From assembly GCA_002083515.1 (NCBI GenBank), contig LWDN01000052.1:1-48131 (forward strand): a stretch of 48,131 nt of DNA, given 5' to 3'. The position numbers and the translations under genes were made by a program. Positions 8,588 through 16,916 of the stretch are shown here, in pieces (the stretch's first letter is position 1; each line of letters begins with the position of its first letter). The DNA comes from Proteobacteria bacterium HN_bin10. Its GTDB lineage: Bacteria > Pseudomonadota > Alphaproteobacteria > Caulobacterales > Aquidulcibacteraceae. The notes beneath the pieces are model-generated. The model made no database searches. It worked only from the letters and a program-made list of their open reading frames with translations, and had not been told where the DNA came from.

Positions 8588-9187
8588 ATGAGCGACGATG
8601 AGAGCTACGAGGCGGTGACGGCTGAGCAACGGCGCACGCTCTGGATCGTGCTTGGCCTCAACCTGTTGCTTGTCGTTGTGATGGGCGGGGCAGGCTTCTC
8701 GTCGGATTCGAGCGCTTTGATCGCCAACGCGCTCGACAACGCCTCCGATGCAGTCGTCTACGCACTAAGCCTGTTCGCCGTCGGCCGCTCGCTCAATTGG
8801 AAGCGAGGCGCGGCAGGCGTCTCCGGCGTGCTGCTGATCCTATTTGGCCTCGGCGTCGTCGCCGACACCGTGCGTCGCTTTCTGACTGGGTCGGAGCCGA
8901 TCGGAACCACAATGATGGTCGTCGCTTTGTTCGCGGGCGCCATCAATCTCGTGTGCGTTTGGCTGCTCGGCCGTTTGAAAAAGAAGGAAGTGCATCTTCG
9001 CGCCGCCGAGACCTTCAGCTTCAACGACTTCATTTCCAATGGCGGCGTCTTGGTCGCCGGCGCGCTGGTGGCGTGGACCGGACAGCGCTGGGCCGACCTC
9101 GTTGTCGGGTGCTTGGTTGCCCTCGTCGCGGTTAAGGGCGGCGTCGACATCATTCGCGACGCGCGTCGCACCAGTGATGAGGACTGA
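8588..9187 (+). CDS. Cation diffusion facilitator family transporter
   Basis: A 199-residue membrane protein with about six helices and the CDF fold, lacking the usual long cytoplasmic C-terminal domain. Expected metal-site helices are NALDNASDAVVYALS (TM2) and FSFNDFISNGGVL (TM5), where Asp/Asn replace the HxxxD pairs of Zn transporters, so metal specificity may differ. It lies in the operon after a 106-base gap with no recognisable gene and 46 bases before the P-type ATPase. It should export divalent metal from the cytoplasm to the periplasm, where CzcCBA could pick it up. Confidence 0.87.
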   Translation: MSDDESYEAVTAEQRRTLWIVLGLNLLLVVVMGGAGFSSDSSALIANALDNASDAVVYALSLFAVGRSLNWKRGAAGVSGVLLILFGLGVVADTVRRFLTGSEPIGTTMMVVALFAGAINLVCVWLLGRLKKKEVHLRAAETFSFNDFISNGGVLVAGALVAWTGQRWADLVVGCLVALVAVKGGVDIIRDARRTSDED

Positions 9188-9233
9188 AGCGGATCCATCG
9201 CAGCTCCACCAAATTGCAAGAAAGACGGACGCC

Positions 9234-11714
9234 ATGCCTGCAACAAATTTGGCCCCGGACGATCGCACCGCCGGCCGGCGTTTCAAGGTGACCGGCCTTG
9301 ATTGTCAGAATGAAGTCCGCGCGCTCAAGGCGGCTGTGGGGTCGGTTGCGGGCGGGGAAGACAAGCTCTCATTCGATACCAAGGCCGGATGGATGGAGGT
9401 GTCGCCAGACGTGAGCGCGTCCACCGACGCAATCGAAGCAGCGGTTTCGACCACAGGCATGAGCGCGGCCTTGTGGACTCTGGACGAAGCGGCCGCGTGC
9501 GGCAGTCGCGCGGGAGACGAGACGACGCGAGGCAGCGCCCCCGGAACGGTCGTTCTCAAGATCCATGGCATGGATTGCGGCGATGAAGTCGCCACGCTGA
9601 AGCGCGAACTCACCGGCGTCGTCGACGAAGAGAGGCTTTCCTTCGATCTCATCAATGGCCGGATGTCGGTGGTGGGCGCTCCCGACGCTCAACTCGTTAC
9701 GCGGATTGAGCGGGCCGTTGCGCGCGCCGGCATGAGCGCCGAACGCTGGACAGCAGGCGTCGTTGGCGACGGCGCAGCGGCAGATGCGCGCCGGCGCAAG
9801 CTCCAATCACGCCTGACCGCGGCAAGCGGCGTCCTGACGGCCATTGGGCTTGCCATTCACGCCGTTGTTGCTGGCGATCTTGTCTCTGCATTGAGCGAAA
9901 CGCCGGGCGTGACGGCGCCGCCGCTGCCGGCGATCATCGCCTACACCGGCGCCATCGTTTGCGGCGCACGCTACGTGGCGCCGAAGGCGCTGCTCGCGGC
10001 GCGCAGGCTGCGTCCAGATATGAACCTGCTCATGATCGTGGCGGTTGCGGGCGCGGTCGTAATCGGCCAGTGGTTCGAGGCGGCGACAGTGTCATTCCTG
10101 TTCGCGCTCGCCCTGGCATTGGAATCGTGGAGCTTAGGGCGCGCGCGGCGGGCGGTTGCCGCGCTGATGGAGCTCGCGCCAGACATCGCCACGGTGAAAG
10201 ACGCCAGCGGCGCCGAGCGCGAAATCTCCGCTGGCGCCGTGAGCGTCGGCGCCCACATTGTCGTGCGCCCAGGCGAGCGCGTACCACTCGACGGGCGCGT
10301 CACCGCCGGCGAAAGCGAAGTGAACCAGGCGCCCATCACTGGCGAAAGCGTGCCGGTTCCGGTGTCGCCAGGTGCAATCGTCTACGCTGGCACGATCAAC
10401 GGCGAGGGCGCGCTCGAAGTAGAGACCACGAAAGCGGCGGGCGACACCACGCTCGCGCGCATCATCCGCATGGTCGGGTCTGCGCACAGCCGGCGCGCGC
10501 CCACGGAGCAATGGGTCGAGAGCTTCGCGCGCATCTACACCCCGATCGTGATGGCGGTTGCCGTTCTCGTGCTTGTCGTCCCTCCGCTGTTGTTTGCGGG
10601 CGCCTGGGACGTTTGGTTCTATCGCGCCTTGACGCTGCTAGTGATCGCCTGCCCGTGCGCGCTTGTGATCTCAACACCAGTAAGCGTCGTCGCTGCGCTC
10701 GCGGGCGCAGCCAAGCAGGGCGTGCTCATCAAGGGCGGTGTTCATCTGGAGACGCCGGCAAAGCTCCGGGCCATCGCCATGGACAAGACCGGCACGCTGA
10801 CCGAAGGGCGTCCCCATGTCGTTGAAATCGCAACCTTTGACGGACGCAGTCCCGAGGCGCTGCTGGGCTTGGCGGCGGCGCTGGAAGCGCGCAGCGAGCA
10901 TCCGCTCGCGAAAGCCATATTGGCAAAGGCGGCCGAGCAGAACGTGCAATTCTCGCCGGGCCAGAGCGTGCAGGCGATACGCGGAAAAGGCGTGACCGGC
11001 CGTGTCGGGGAGAGCGACGCCTGGCTGGGTTCGCGCGGCTTCCTCGAAGAACGTACGCCAAGCGCACAGCGCGCTGAGGCGCTGGCGCGCGCCGACGGGC
11101 TTGCCGGAGCAGGCCGCACCGTGGTCGCAGTCGGCGACGGCCAACGCGTTTGGGGCTTGATCGCGCTCGCCGATGCGGTGCGGCCTGAAGCCAAGAAAAT
11201 CGTCGCCGACCTGCATGCCGCCGGCATCGAGCGCGTCGTTATGCTGACTGGCGACAACAGAGCCACCGCCGAGCGCATTGCCAGCGAAACGGGCGTGGAC
11301 GAAATTCACGCCGAGCTTTTGCCCGAACGCAAGGTGGCGGAAGTGGAAGCGCTGGTCGCACGTTACCGTGCGGTGGCGATGATCGGCGACGGCGTCAATG
11401 ACGCCCCGGCGATGGCGCGGGCCAATCTGGGCGTCGCCATGGGTGCGATCGGCTCCGACGCTGCAATCGAGACTGCCGATATTGCGCTTATGCAGGACGA
11501 TCTCTCGCGGTTGCCCTGGATCATCCGTCATTCCAAAGCGACGATTGCGACCATTCGACAGAACATTGCCTTCTCGATCGGGGTCAAAGCGGTGTTCACG
11601 ATCCTGACGTTGCTCGGCGCAGCTTCACTGTGGGGCGCGATCGCCGCAGACGTGGGCGCATCGCTCCTGGTCGTGCTGAACGGCCTTCGACTACTCAATC
11701 GTGAACAAACCTAG
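9234..11714 (+). CDS. Zn/Cd/Pb-exporting P1B-type ATPase (ZntA/CadA/PbrA-like) with two CxxE metal domains
   Basis: An 826-residue heavy-metal P-type ATPase. Two N-terminal HMA-like domains carry GLDCQNE (Cys24/Glu27) and GMDCGDE (Cys115/Glu118), that is CxxE instead of CxxC. The membrane metal site CPC is Cys473-Pro474-Cys475, the phosphorylated Asp517 is in DKTGTLTEG, and the hinge is GDGVNDAPAMARANLG. The tail with GSDAAIETADIALM and ADVGASLLVVLNG is the Zn/Cd/Pb subgroup signature, unlike Cu pumps. The ATG at 9234 is chosen because the HMA domain follows directly; the open frame upstream overlaps the CDF gene. It is the main cytoplasmic detoxification pump of the operon. Confidence 0.95.
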   Translation: MPATNLAPDDRTAGRRFKVTGLDCQNEVRALKAAVGSVAGGEDKLSFDTKAGWMEVSPDVSASTDAIEAAVSTTGMSAALWTLDEAAACGSRAGDETTRGSAPGTVVLKIHGMDCGDEVATLKRELTGVVDEERLSFDLINGRMSVVGAPDAQLVTRIERAVARAGMSAERWTAGVVGDGAAADARRRKLQSRLTAASGVLTAIGLAIHAVVAGDLVSALSETPGVTAPPLPAIIAYTGAIVCGARYVAPKALLAARRLRPDMNLLMIVAVAGAVVIGQWFEAATVSFLFALALALESWSLGRARRAVAALMELAPDIATVKDASGAEREISAGAVSVGAHIVVRPGERVPLDGRVTAGESEVNQAPITGESVPVPVSPGAIVYAGTINGEGALEVETTKAAGDTTLARIIRMVGSAHSRRAPTEQWVESFARIYTPIVMAVAVLVLVVPPLLFAGAWDVWFYRALTLLVIACPCALVISTPVSVVAALAGAAKQGVLIKGGVHLETPAKLRAIAMDKTGTLTEGRPHVVEIATFDGRSPEALLGLAAALEARSEHPLAKAILAKAAEQNVQFSPGQSVQAIRGKGVTGRVGESDAWLGSRGFLEERTPSAQRAEALARADGLAGAGRTVVAVGDGQRVWGLIALADAVRPEAKKIVADLHAAGIERVVMLTGDNRATAERIASETGVDEIHAELLPERKVAEVEALVARYRAVAMIGDGVNDAPAMARANLGVAMGAIGSDAAIETADIALMQDDLSRLPWIIRHSKATIATIRQNIAFSIGVKAVFTILTLLGAASLWGAIAADVGASLLVVLNGLRLLNREQT

Positions 11715-11763
11715 GTCGGTCGGCAGGCATCTGCATTGATGGCGCCCATCCGGAGAGATCGAC

Positions 11764-13125
11764 TTGAGCGAGAACACATTGTCGCTGCTCTTGGACGCGC
11801 GCAGTGCGATGAAGCGAGGCGCCGGCGCCATCGCGGCGCGCCAGCGCGCGCGCCTCGGCGAGGCCGTCACGCACGCACGCGCGCATTCCCGATACTATCG
11901 CGATCTCTATCGCCATCTTCCCGAAGGTGTCGATGATGTCGCGCTGCTGCCGGTCACCAACAAGAAAGAGCTGATGGCGCGGTTTGACGACTGGGTGACA
12001 GATAATGACGCGACGTTCGAGAAAGCTCGCGCGTTCGCTGAGCGCGAGGACCTGATCGGAGGGAAATTCCTGGACCGCTACACGTTGGCGACGACCTCGG
12101 GCACAACGGGCACGCGCGGCGTCTTCCTGCTCGACGATCGCACGATGGCCGTCACGCAAGCCGTAGCTTATCGCATGTTGAATTCATGGCTTGGCTTCGG
12201 CGACTTTCTGAAAATTGTCGCCGGGGCCGGGCGCACGTCCATGGTGATGGCCACGGGTGGGCATTTCGTCTCCGCGGTTGCAGCAGCGCGTTTGCAAAGG
12301 GGAGGCGCCGCGAAGGCTGTGCAGGTGCTCTCCGTGCACATGCCGATGGCCGAACTCGTCGAGCGCCTCAACGCCCATCGCCCCGTTCTTGTCGCACCTT
12401 ATGCGAGCGCGGCTGCATTGCTCGCCGACGAACAGGAGGCGGGGCGGCTGTGCATCAAGCCGGTGCTGCTCGCGCTCTCGGCCGAAGGCTTGCCAGAACG
12501 CGAATACGATCGGATCGCGGAGGCGTTCAAATGCAAGGTCGGCAACAGCTACGCCGCCACTGAAGTCACGTTCTTAAGCTATAGCTGCAAACATCATTGG
12601 CTGCACGTGAACGCCGACTGGCTCGAACCTGTCGACGCCGAGTATCAGCCGGTCGCGCCGGGCGTTCATTCCCATACAGTTCTGGTCAGCAACCTCGCCA
12701 ATCGCGTGCAACCAATCCTTCGTTACGACCTGGGCGACAGCGTCGTGATGCGGGGAGATCCCTGTCCATGCGGCAATCCGCTTCCCGCCATCCAAGTCAA
12801 AGGCCGCTCAGCGGAAGTGCTCTATCTCACCAGTGAGCGCGGCGAACGCGTGGCGTTGCCGCCGCTCCTTTTCGGCACGATCCTCGACCGCACCCCGGGC
12901 GTTGAGCGGTTTCAACTCGTTCAGATCGGTCCCTCGGTACTGCGTGTTCGGCTTCTTGCAATAGCGCAGGAGAGCCGGGATTTCGTTTGGCGCGCGGTAC
13001 GCGGCCAGATTGCGAACGTGCTCGCTCAGCATGGCTTGGCGCACCTGAGCATTGAACTGGGTGAGGAAGCGCCAGAACAATCGGCGGGAGGAAAATTCCG
13101 GCAAATCATCCCGCTCGCTCAATGA
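11764..13125 (+). CDS. PaaK-like AMP-dependent (adenylate-forming) ligase
   Basis: A 453-residue member of the phenylacetate-CoA ligase/coenzyme F390 synthetase-like adenylate-forming family. The phosphate-binding motif is TLATTSGTTGTRG near residue 112, the adenine region is GNSYAATEV, and RYDLGDSVVMRGDPCPCGNPLP is the typical PaaK C-terminal hinge with a CxCG zinc-like pair. The start is TTG 11764, supported by ggagag about seven bases upstream. It overlaps lnt by four bases, so the two are translationally coupled. The substrate is unknown. Activating a carboxylic or fatty acid is the family chemistry, which makes its pairing with an acyltransferase notable. Confidence 0.85.
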   Translation: MSENTLSLLLDARSAMKRGAGAIAARQRARLGEAVTHARAHSRYYRDLYRHLPEGVDDVALLPVTNKKELMARFDDWVTDNDATFEKARAFAEREDLIGGKFLDRYTLATTSGTTGTRGVFLLDDRTMAVTQAVAYRMLNSWLGFGDFLKIVAGAGRTSMVMATGGHFVSAVAAARLQRGGAAKAVQVLSVHMPMAELVERLNAHRPVLVAPYASAAALLADEQEAGRLCIKPVLLALSAEGLPEREYDRIAEAFKCKVGNSYAATEVTFLSYSCKHHWLHVNADWLEPVDAEYQPVAPGVHSHTVLVSNLANRVQPILRYDLGDSVVMRGDPCPCGNPLPAIQVKGRSAEVLYLTSERGERVALPPLLFGTILDRTPGVERFQLVQIGPSVLRVRLLAIAQESRDFVWRAVRGQIANVLAQHGLAHLSIELGEEAPEQSAGGKFRQIIPLAQ

Positions 13126-14825
13126 GTGAGTTGCATCCCATTCTCTCGAACGATGCCGAGACGGCATTGGACAAGACAGGGCGCCTCGCTTCGCGCGGGC
13201 GCAATGGAGTGCAAGCCGCCCGCTGGATCGAGCGCGGCATGGCTCTCGCAGCCGGCGCCATCGCAACCGCGGGGCACGCGCCTTTTTACTTCGCGCCGCT
13301 TTATGTGATCGCCATCGTCATCCTGGTCCGTTTGCTCGATGCGGCAGCACTTCGCCCCAAGCGCATTGCTGCGGCGTTCGGCTTAGCTTGGTGGTTCGGC
13401 CTCGGGCATTTCGCGAGCGGCCTTCACTGGCTGTCGGCGGCGTTTTCGTATGATTTCGGCGCATGGGGGATTGTCTTCGGCGCCGGCGCCGTGCTCGCGC
13501 TCGCCGCCTTTCTCGCTTGCTTTTGGGGAGCAGGGGGTGCGCTGGCGATAACGCTTTGGACACCCGACGCTCGCCGCGTGCCGGTCTTTGCGATTGCCGT
13601 CGCATTGGCGGAATGGCTGCGCGGGATCGCGTTCACAGGATTTCCCTGGCTGTTGCCAGGTTATGTTTGGCCTGCTGGCGAACCGATTTCGCAATCAGCG
13701 TCGGTGTTCGGCATCTACGGTTTGTCCGCGCTCACTTTGTTTTTCGCCGCGGCTCCCGTCGTCCTGCTTGACCGCACAATAAATCTCGCCGCGCGCCTCA
13801 AATGGATTTGCATTCCTGCCGTTACCTTCGCGACCGTTTGGAGCTGGGGCTCCATGCGGCTTGCTGGACACACTCCCACCGCCTTGGGGCAACCTGTCGT
13901 GCGCGTGGCGGATTCAGGTATGAGCCAAGCCGACAAATGGGCCGAACGCCCGGACCAGGAATGGCGCGTGCTGCAGCGCTATCTCGAAGCCAGCGGCTCG
14001 GCTCGCGAAGCCGACATCGTGATCTGGCCCGAAGGCGCGATCCCTTCGATGAATTCATACACGCTGGAAAATACTGACCTCATGGGCGCGCTTGGCGCCG
14101 GCATGGGAGAGCGAACCCTCGTGCTCGGCCTGACGCGAAGAATGCAGCGCGGCGAACGCTCCTTCCACTACAATTCCGCTGTCGTGATCGACAACTCCGA
14201 TGGAGTTACCAGGGTTGGCGATATCTATGACAAGCATCGCTTGGTGCCGTTCGGTGAGTACATCCCGTTCTGGCGTCTCTTCGGCGCATTGAATGTCGCT
14301 CCGCTGCAGAGAATCGGAACGGGTTTTGAGCCGGGCGCTGCGGGACCGCGTCGCATCGCTGTGGAGGACGCCCCGGCCGCAACAATCCTGATCTGTTATG
14401 AGGCGATCTTTCCGGGTCTTGCGCCAAACGGGAGGGAGCGCCCCGGCTGGATCATCTCGCTCACCAACGATGCTTGGTTCGGCGAGGGCGTCGGTCCATC
14501 ACAGCACTTCGCGATCGCTCGCTATCGGGCCATCGAGTCGGGTTTGCCAATGGCGAGAGCTGCGTCCGGCGGCGTTTCGGCCATCATTGATGCGAACGGG
14601 CGCGTCGTTGCGGCGAACTGGGGTGGGGGCTTCGCACAGGCGAGTCTTCCCCCGGCGCTCACAGAAACGGCGTATTCCCGTCTCGGCTTGGCATCCGTCG
14701 CGACGTTACTTCTTATCCTTAGCATCGTGAGATTCATTCCACTTAACGGGCGCGCGCGGGGCCCCTCCATTGCGGCAGGGCCGACGCCTGCGCGCCAATT
14801 GTTCCCGTCTAAAGGCTCTCGATGA
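13122..14825 (+). CDS. lnt: Apolipoprotein N-acyltransferase
   Basis: The inner-membrane enzyme that adds the third acyl chain to lipoproteins. The 567-residue protein has an N-terminal multi-helix domain and a C-terminal nitrilase-like domain. The catalytic triad is visible: Glu304 in WPEGAIP, Lys371 in YDKHRLVPFGEY and Cys425 in ICYEAIF, corresponding to the E. coli Glu267/Lys335/Cys387 set. The GFPWLLPGY motif of Lnt is present as well. It begins with an ATGA overlap on the PaaK-like gene and ends overlapping the convergent DUF302 gene. The housekeeping lnt normally sits elsewhere in alphaproteobacterial genomes, so this is probably an accessory copy linked to metal-island lipoproteins. 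Confidence 0.93.
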   Translation: MSELHPILSNDAETALDKTGRLASRGRNGVQAARWIERGMALAAGAIATAGHAPFYFAPLYVIAIVILVRLLDAAALRPKRIAAAFGLAWWFGLGHFASGLHWLSAAFSYDFGAWGIVFGAGAVLALAAFLACFWGAGGALAITLWTPDARRVPVFAIAVALAEWLRGIAFTGFPWLLPGYVWPAGEPISQSASVFGIYGLSALTLFFAAAPVVLLDRTINLAARLKWICIPAVTFATVWSWGSMRLAGHTPTALGQPVVRVADSGMSQADKWAERPDQEWRVLQRYLEASGSAREADIVIWPEGAIPSMNSYTLENTDLMGALGAGMGERTLVLGLTRRMQRGERSFHYNSAVVIDNSDGVTRVGDIYDKHRLVPFGEYIPFWRLFGALNVAPLQRIGTGFEPGAAGPRRIAVEDAPAATILICYEAIFPGLAPNGRERPGWIISLTNDAWFGEGVGPSQHFAIARYRAIESGLPMARAASGGVSAIIDANGRVVAANWGGGFAQASLPPALTETAYSRLGLASVATLLLILSIVRFIPLNGRARGPSIAAGPTPARQLFPSKGSR

Positions 14826-15195
14826 CCGTCTTGAGCTTGGCGCGAACGACTGCCGCAGCTTTTTTCAAGTCCGCATTCTCAACCGCGAGCATGGATGCCA
14901 CCGGGTCGATGGCGGCGACTTGCACCCCGCCTGCGCCCTTGTCTTGCACGATGACATTGCACGGCAGCATCACGCCGATTTTGTCTTCGAGCTGTAGCGC
15001 CTCGTGCGCCAGAGTTGGATTGCAGGCGCCAAGGATCCGATACCGGCGGAAGTCGATGCCGAGCTTGGCCTTGAGCGTCGCCTGCACGTCGATCTCGGTG
15101 ATGACGCCGAACCCCTCTTGGCGCAGCGCCTCGGTAACGCGGCGAAGCGCCTCGTCGAAATCCACTGCCAGCGTCGTCTCAAAGTAATAATCCAA
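14809..15195 (-). CDS. DUF302-domain protein
   Basis: A 128-residue cytosolic DUF302 (TT1751-like fold) protein. Family landmarks are the FDEALRRVTEALRQEGFGV helix, the GACNPTLAHEAL segment and the LPCNVIVQ strand. The TTG at 15195 (MDYYFETT) is chosen because a GAGGAG ribosome site sits seven bases upstream; the TTG at 15210 would lie inside that site's own sequence. DUF302 genes are frequent near metal and thiosulfate genes, function unknown. It is the last gene of the minus-strand LTXXQ-SHOCT-DUF302 run and overlaps lnt tail-to-tail by 17 bases. Confidence 0.88.
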   Translation of the reverse strand: MDYYFETTLAVDFDEALRRVTEALRQEGFGVITEIDVQATLKAKLGIDFRRYRILGACNPTLAHEALQLEDKIGVMLPCNVIVQDKGAGGVQVAAIDPVASMLAVENADLKKAAAVVRAKLKTVIESL

Positions 15196-15222
15196 GTCCG
15201 TTCTCCTCAAGGACAGACCTCT

Positions 15223-15540
15223 TCACGAAGCGATGTCCTTCTTGGCGCGCTCAAACTCCTCTGGGCTGATCTCGCCCTTGGCGTAACGCTGCTTCAGGAG
15301 GTCGAGGGCGGCGGCGCCGCTCGATCCTCCCCCGGTCAGCCAGCGAAACACAAAGAGCGCCGCGAGCACGGCGAGGAACGTGCCGAGAAGCCCGTAAAGA
15401 CTTAGCATGAGCCAGCCGCCCATCATCGAACCGCCCACCTGCGGACCCCAGCCGTCTCGCCAGCTTGGCGCGCAAGCCGCCAGGACCATGCTTAAGGCAA
15501 TGCACGCCGACGTCGCGTTCGCCAAAGGGTGGAGATTCAT
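15223..15540 (-). CDS. Small membrane protein with C-terminal SHOCT domain
   Basis: A 105-residue protein starting MNLHPLANATSACIAL, with a first hydrophobic segment ending near AAC, a second membrane helix (MLSLYGLLGTFLAVLAALFV) and a C-terminal SHOCT motif, LLKQRYAKGEISPEEFERAKKD cut short here to its core KGEISPEEFE. SHOCT segments mediate oligomerisation in many small membrane proteins. The ATG at 15540 lies just behind the LTXXQ gene's stop (15545), so the two are coupled. It probably acts at the envelope with its neighbour, function unknown. Confidence 0.82.
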   Translation of the reverse strand: MNLHPLANATSACIALSMVLAACAPSWRDGWGPQVGGSMMGGWLMLSLYGLLGTFLAVLAALFVFRWLTGGGSSGAAALDLLKQRYAKGEISPEEFERAKKDIAS

Positions 15541-15544
15541 TGTC

Positions 15545-16135
15545 CTACCAAGCGCCGCACATGCCGCCGCCATAACGGTCGAACGTCGCTTTCTGTTGCG
15601 CGTCGAGTTCGGCGTAGAGTTGATCGACCGCCCGCGCCAGCGCATCGAGCGAGTCAGCGCGGGCGCGCATCATGTCGCGGTGGACGCCAAGCCAGCTCGG
15701 CGCCGTCGTGGTTTGGCCTCCCATGAACGTCATCATGCGATTGTGCATATCAAACATGGACTGCGAGTCGGCGCGCGCGGCGGCGGCGTAGGCGTTCCAT
15801 TCATCCTGCTGCGTGGACCTGATCGCGAGCGCCGATCGCATCGCGTCGAGTTGCGTGTCGATGTTCCCGCTCTGGCCCCAATAGCCGCCCATCATGTGAC
15901 CGCGGCCCATCATGCCTTGGCCCATCATCCGGTCATGCGTCATGCCGGGCCCCATCATGTAGGGCCCCATCATGCCCTGACCGCCCGCGCCCATCGGACA
16001 TCCGGCCATCGGGCCCATCATCATGTGGCTCCAGCCACGGTCGGTAGGCGAAGCCCCTGGTTGAGCAAGCGCCACACCAAGTGCGACGAAAGCGGTCGCG
16101 GCGAGCGCAGTGATGGCGACACCAGCACGTTTCAT
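15545..16135 (-). CDS. Secreted Met-rich LTXXQ/CpxP-like protein
   Basis: A 196-residue exported protein with signal peptide MKRAGVAITALAATAFVALG ending at ALA. Residues 38-84 are dominated by MMG/MMGxG units with interspersed His and one Cys, a composition typical of periplasmic copper- or silver-binding proteins. The C-terminal half is helical (IDTQLDAMRSALAI, LDALARAVDQLYAEL, QQKATFDRY), as in Spy/CpxP/LTXXQ proteins. ATG 16135 has GGAG eight bases upstream and is preferred to GTG 16144. It is downstream of the frameshifted methyltransferase and probably under the MerR-type promoter at 16877-16907. Metal chaperone or envelope-stress buffering is inferred. Confidence 0.83.
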   Translation of the reverse strand: MKRAGVAITALAATAFVALGVALAQPGASPTDRGWSHMMMGPMAGCPMGAGGQGMMGPYMMGPGMTHDRMMGQGMMGRGHMMGGYWGQSGNIDTQLDAMRSALAIRSTQQDEWNAYAAAARADSQSMFDMHNRMMTFMGGQTTTAPSWLGVHRDMMRARADSLDALARAVDQLYAELDAQQKATFDRYGGGMCGAW

Positions 16136-16210
16136 GGCAGTCACTCCGGCCCACGGAACAGGGTCTGTCGCTCATCTTGAGCCGACGCCCGGCGGCGTCT
16201 TTGATCAAGC

Positions 16211-16847
16211 TCAAGGAACGAGGGGCGCCGTTTCGTCGGTGGCGCCCCGGCGGCCAAACCATCGCCCTACCTTGGCTGCGTAGCGTTCGTACGCATCGCC
16301 ATGCCTTTCGCGCAGAGCCTCTTCCTCAATGCGCACTTGCACCAGTGTGAGCGTCCAGGTGGCGGCGAGCACCGCCGCGGTAATGAGGTGCGGCGACCAC
16401 AAGAACATGGCCAGCACCGCGCCAACCATGCCGACGAAGATCGGATTGCGCGACCAAACGAAAAAGGCCATGCGCGACGAGCGGGCCTGGTCCTTCTGCC
16501 GGAACGCCGATGCGCCAGGACGCGCCCATCTGCAGCTGAGCGATCGCTATGATGAGAAAAGAAGCGACGAAGATGAAGGCGGACATCCATTTGAGCGCCG
16601 CAAGGTCTGCCAAGGGCGGCCGGCCAAAGACCAGTTCCAATCCCGGCGCAAGCCACGCGGTGACCGCCGCGGCGAGCGTCAGTCCGGTGGCAAACTTCCA
16701 ATTGCGTTCGGCCAGGCTTTGGATCGCCGCATGGCGGCCAAAACTGAAGGCCTTGACGCCGTGCTTTCGCTCGACGCTGAGAACGCGCAGAGCCGACACG
16801 GCTATAATGGCGAGGAGGGCCGTCAAGGGGAGCCATGAAGGGGGCAT
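16211..16847 (-). pseudogene. Frameshifted isoprenylcysteine methyltransferase-like gene (second copy)
   Basis: The 5' part reads in one frame from ATG 16847 to GVPAEGPGPLVAHGLF. The family sequence then continues in another frame as VWSRNPIFVGMVGAV to the stop at 16211. The switch falls at a run of five T on the minus strand (16461-16465). With four T the reading would be continuous and collinear with the intact paralogue at 6711-7349. So one extra base in a homopolymer breaks the gene; a sequencing error or slippage is possible. It is divergent from the MerR gene at 16917, the same arrangement as the first copy. Confidence 0.85.
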
Positions 16848-16876
16848 CGGGGATCTCTCGAAATCCAACGCCACAG

Positions 16877-16907
16877 CCTCTACATTCTCTAGCGGCTAGA
16901 GGATCAA
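16877..16907 (-). promoter_or_regulatory. MerR-type promoter/operator, second copy
   Basis: Read on the minus strand, a -35 TTGATC (16902-16907) and a -10-like TAGAGG (16877-16882) are 19 bases apart. The dyad ATTCTCTAG (16884-16892) / CTAGAGGAT (16896-16904) lies between with one mismatch. It shares TTGATCCTCTAG with the operator at 6653-6683, as expected if the two close MerR paralogues recognise the same site. Confidence 0.78.
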
Positions 16908-16916
16908 GGGCAAAAA

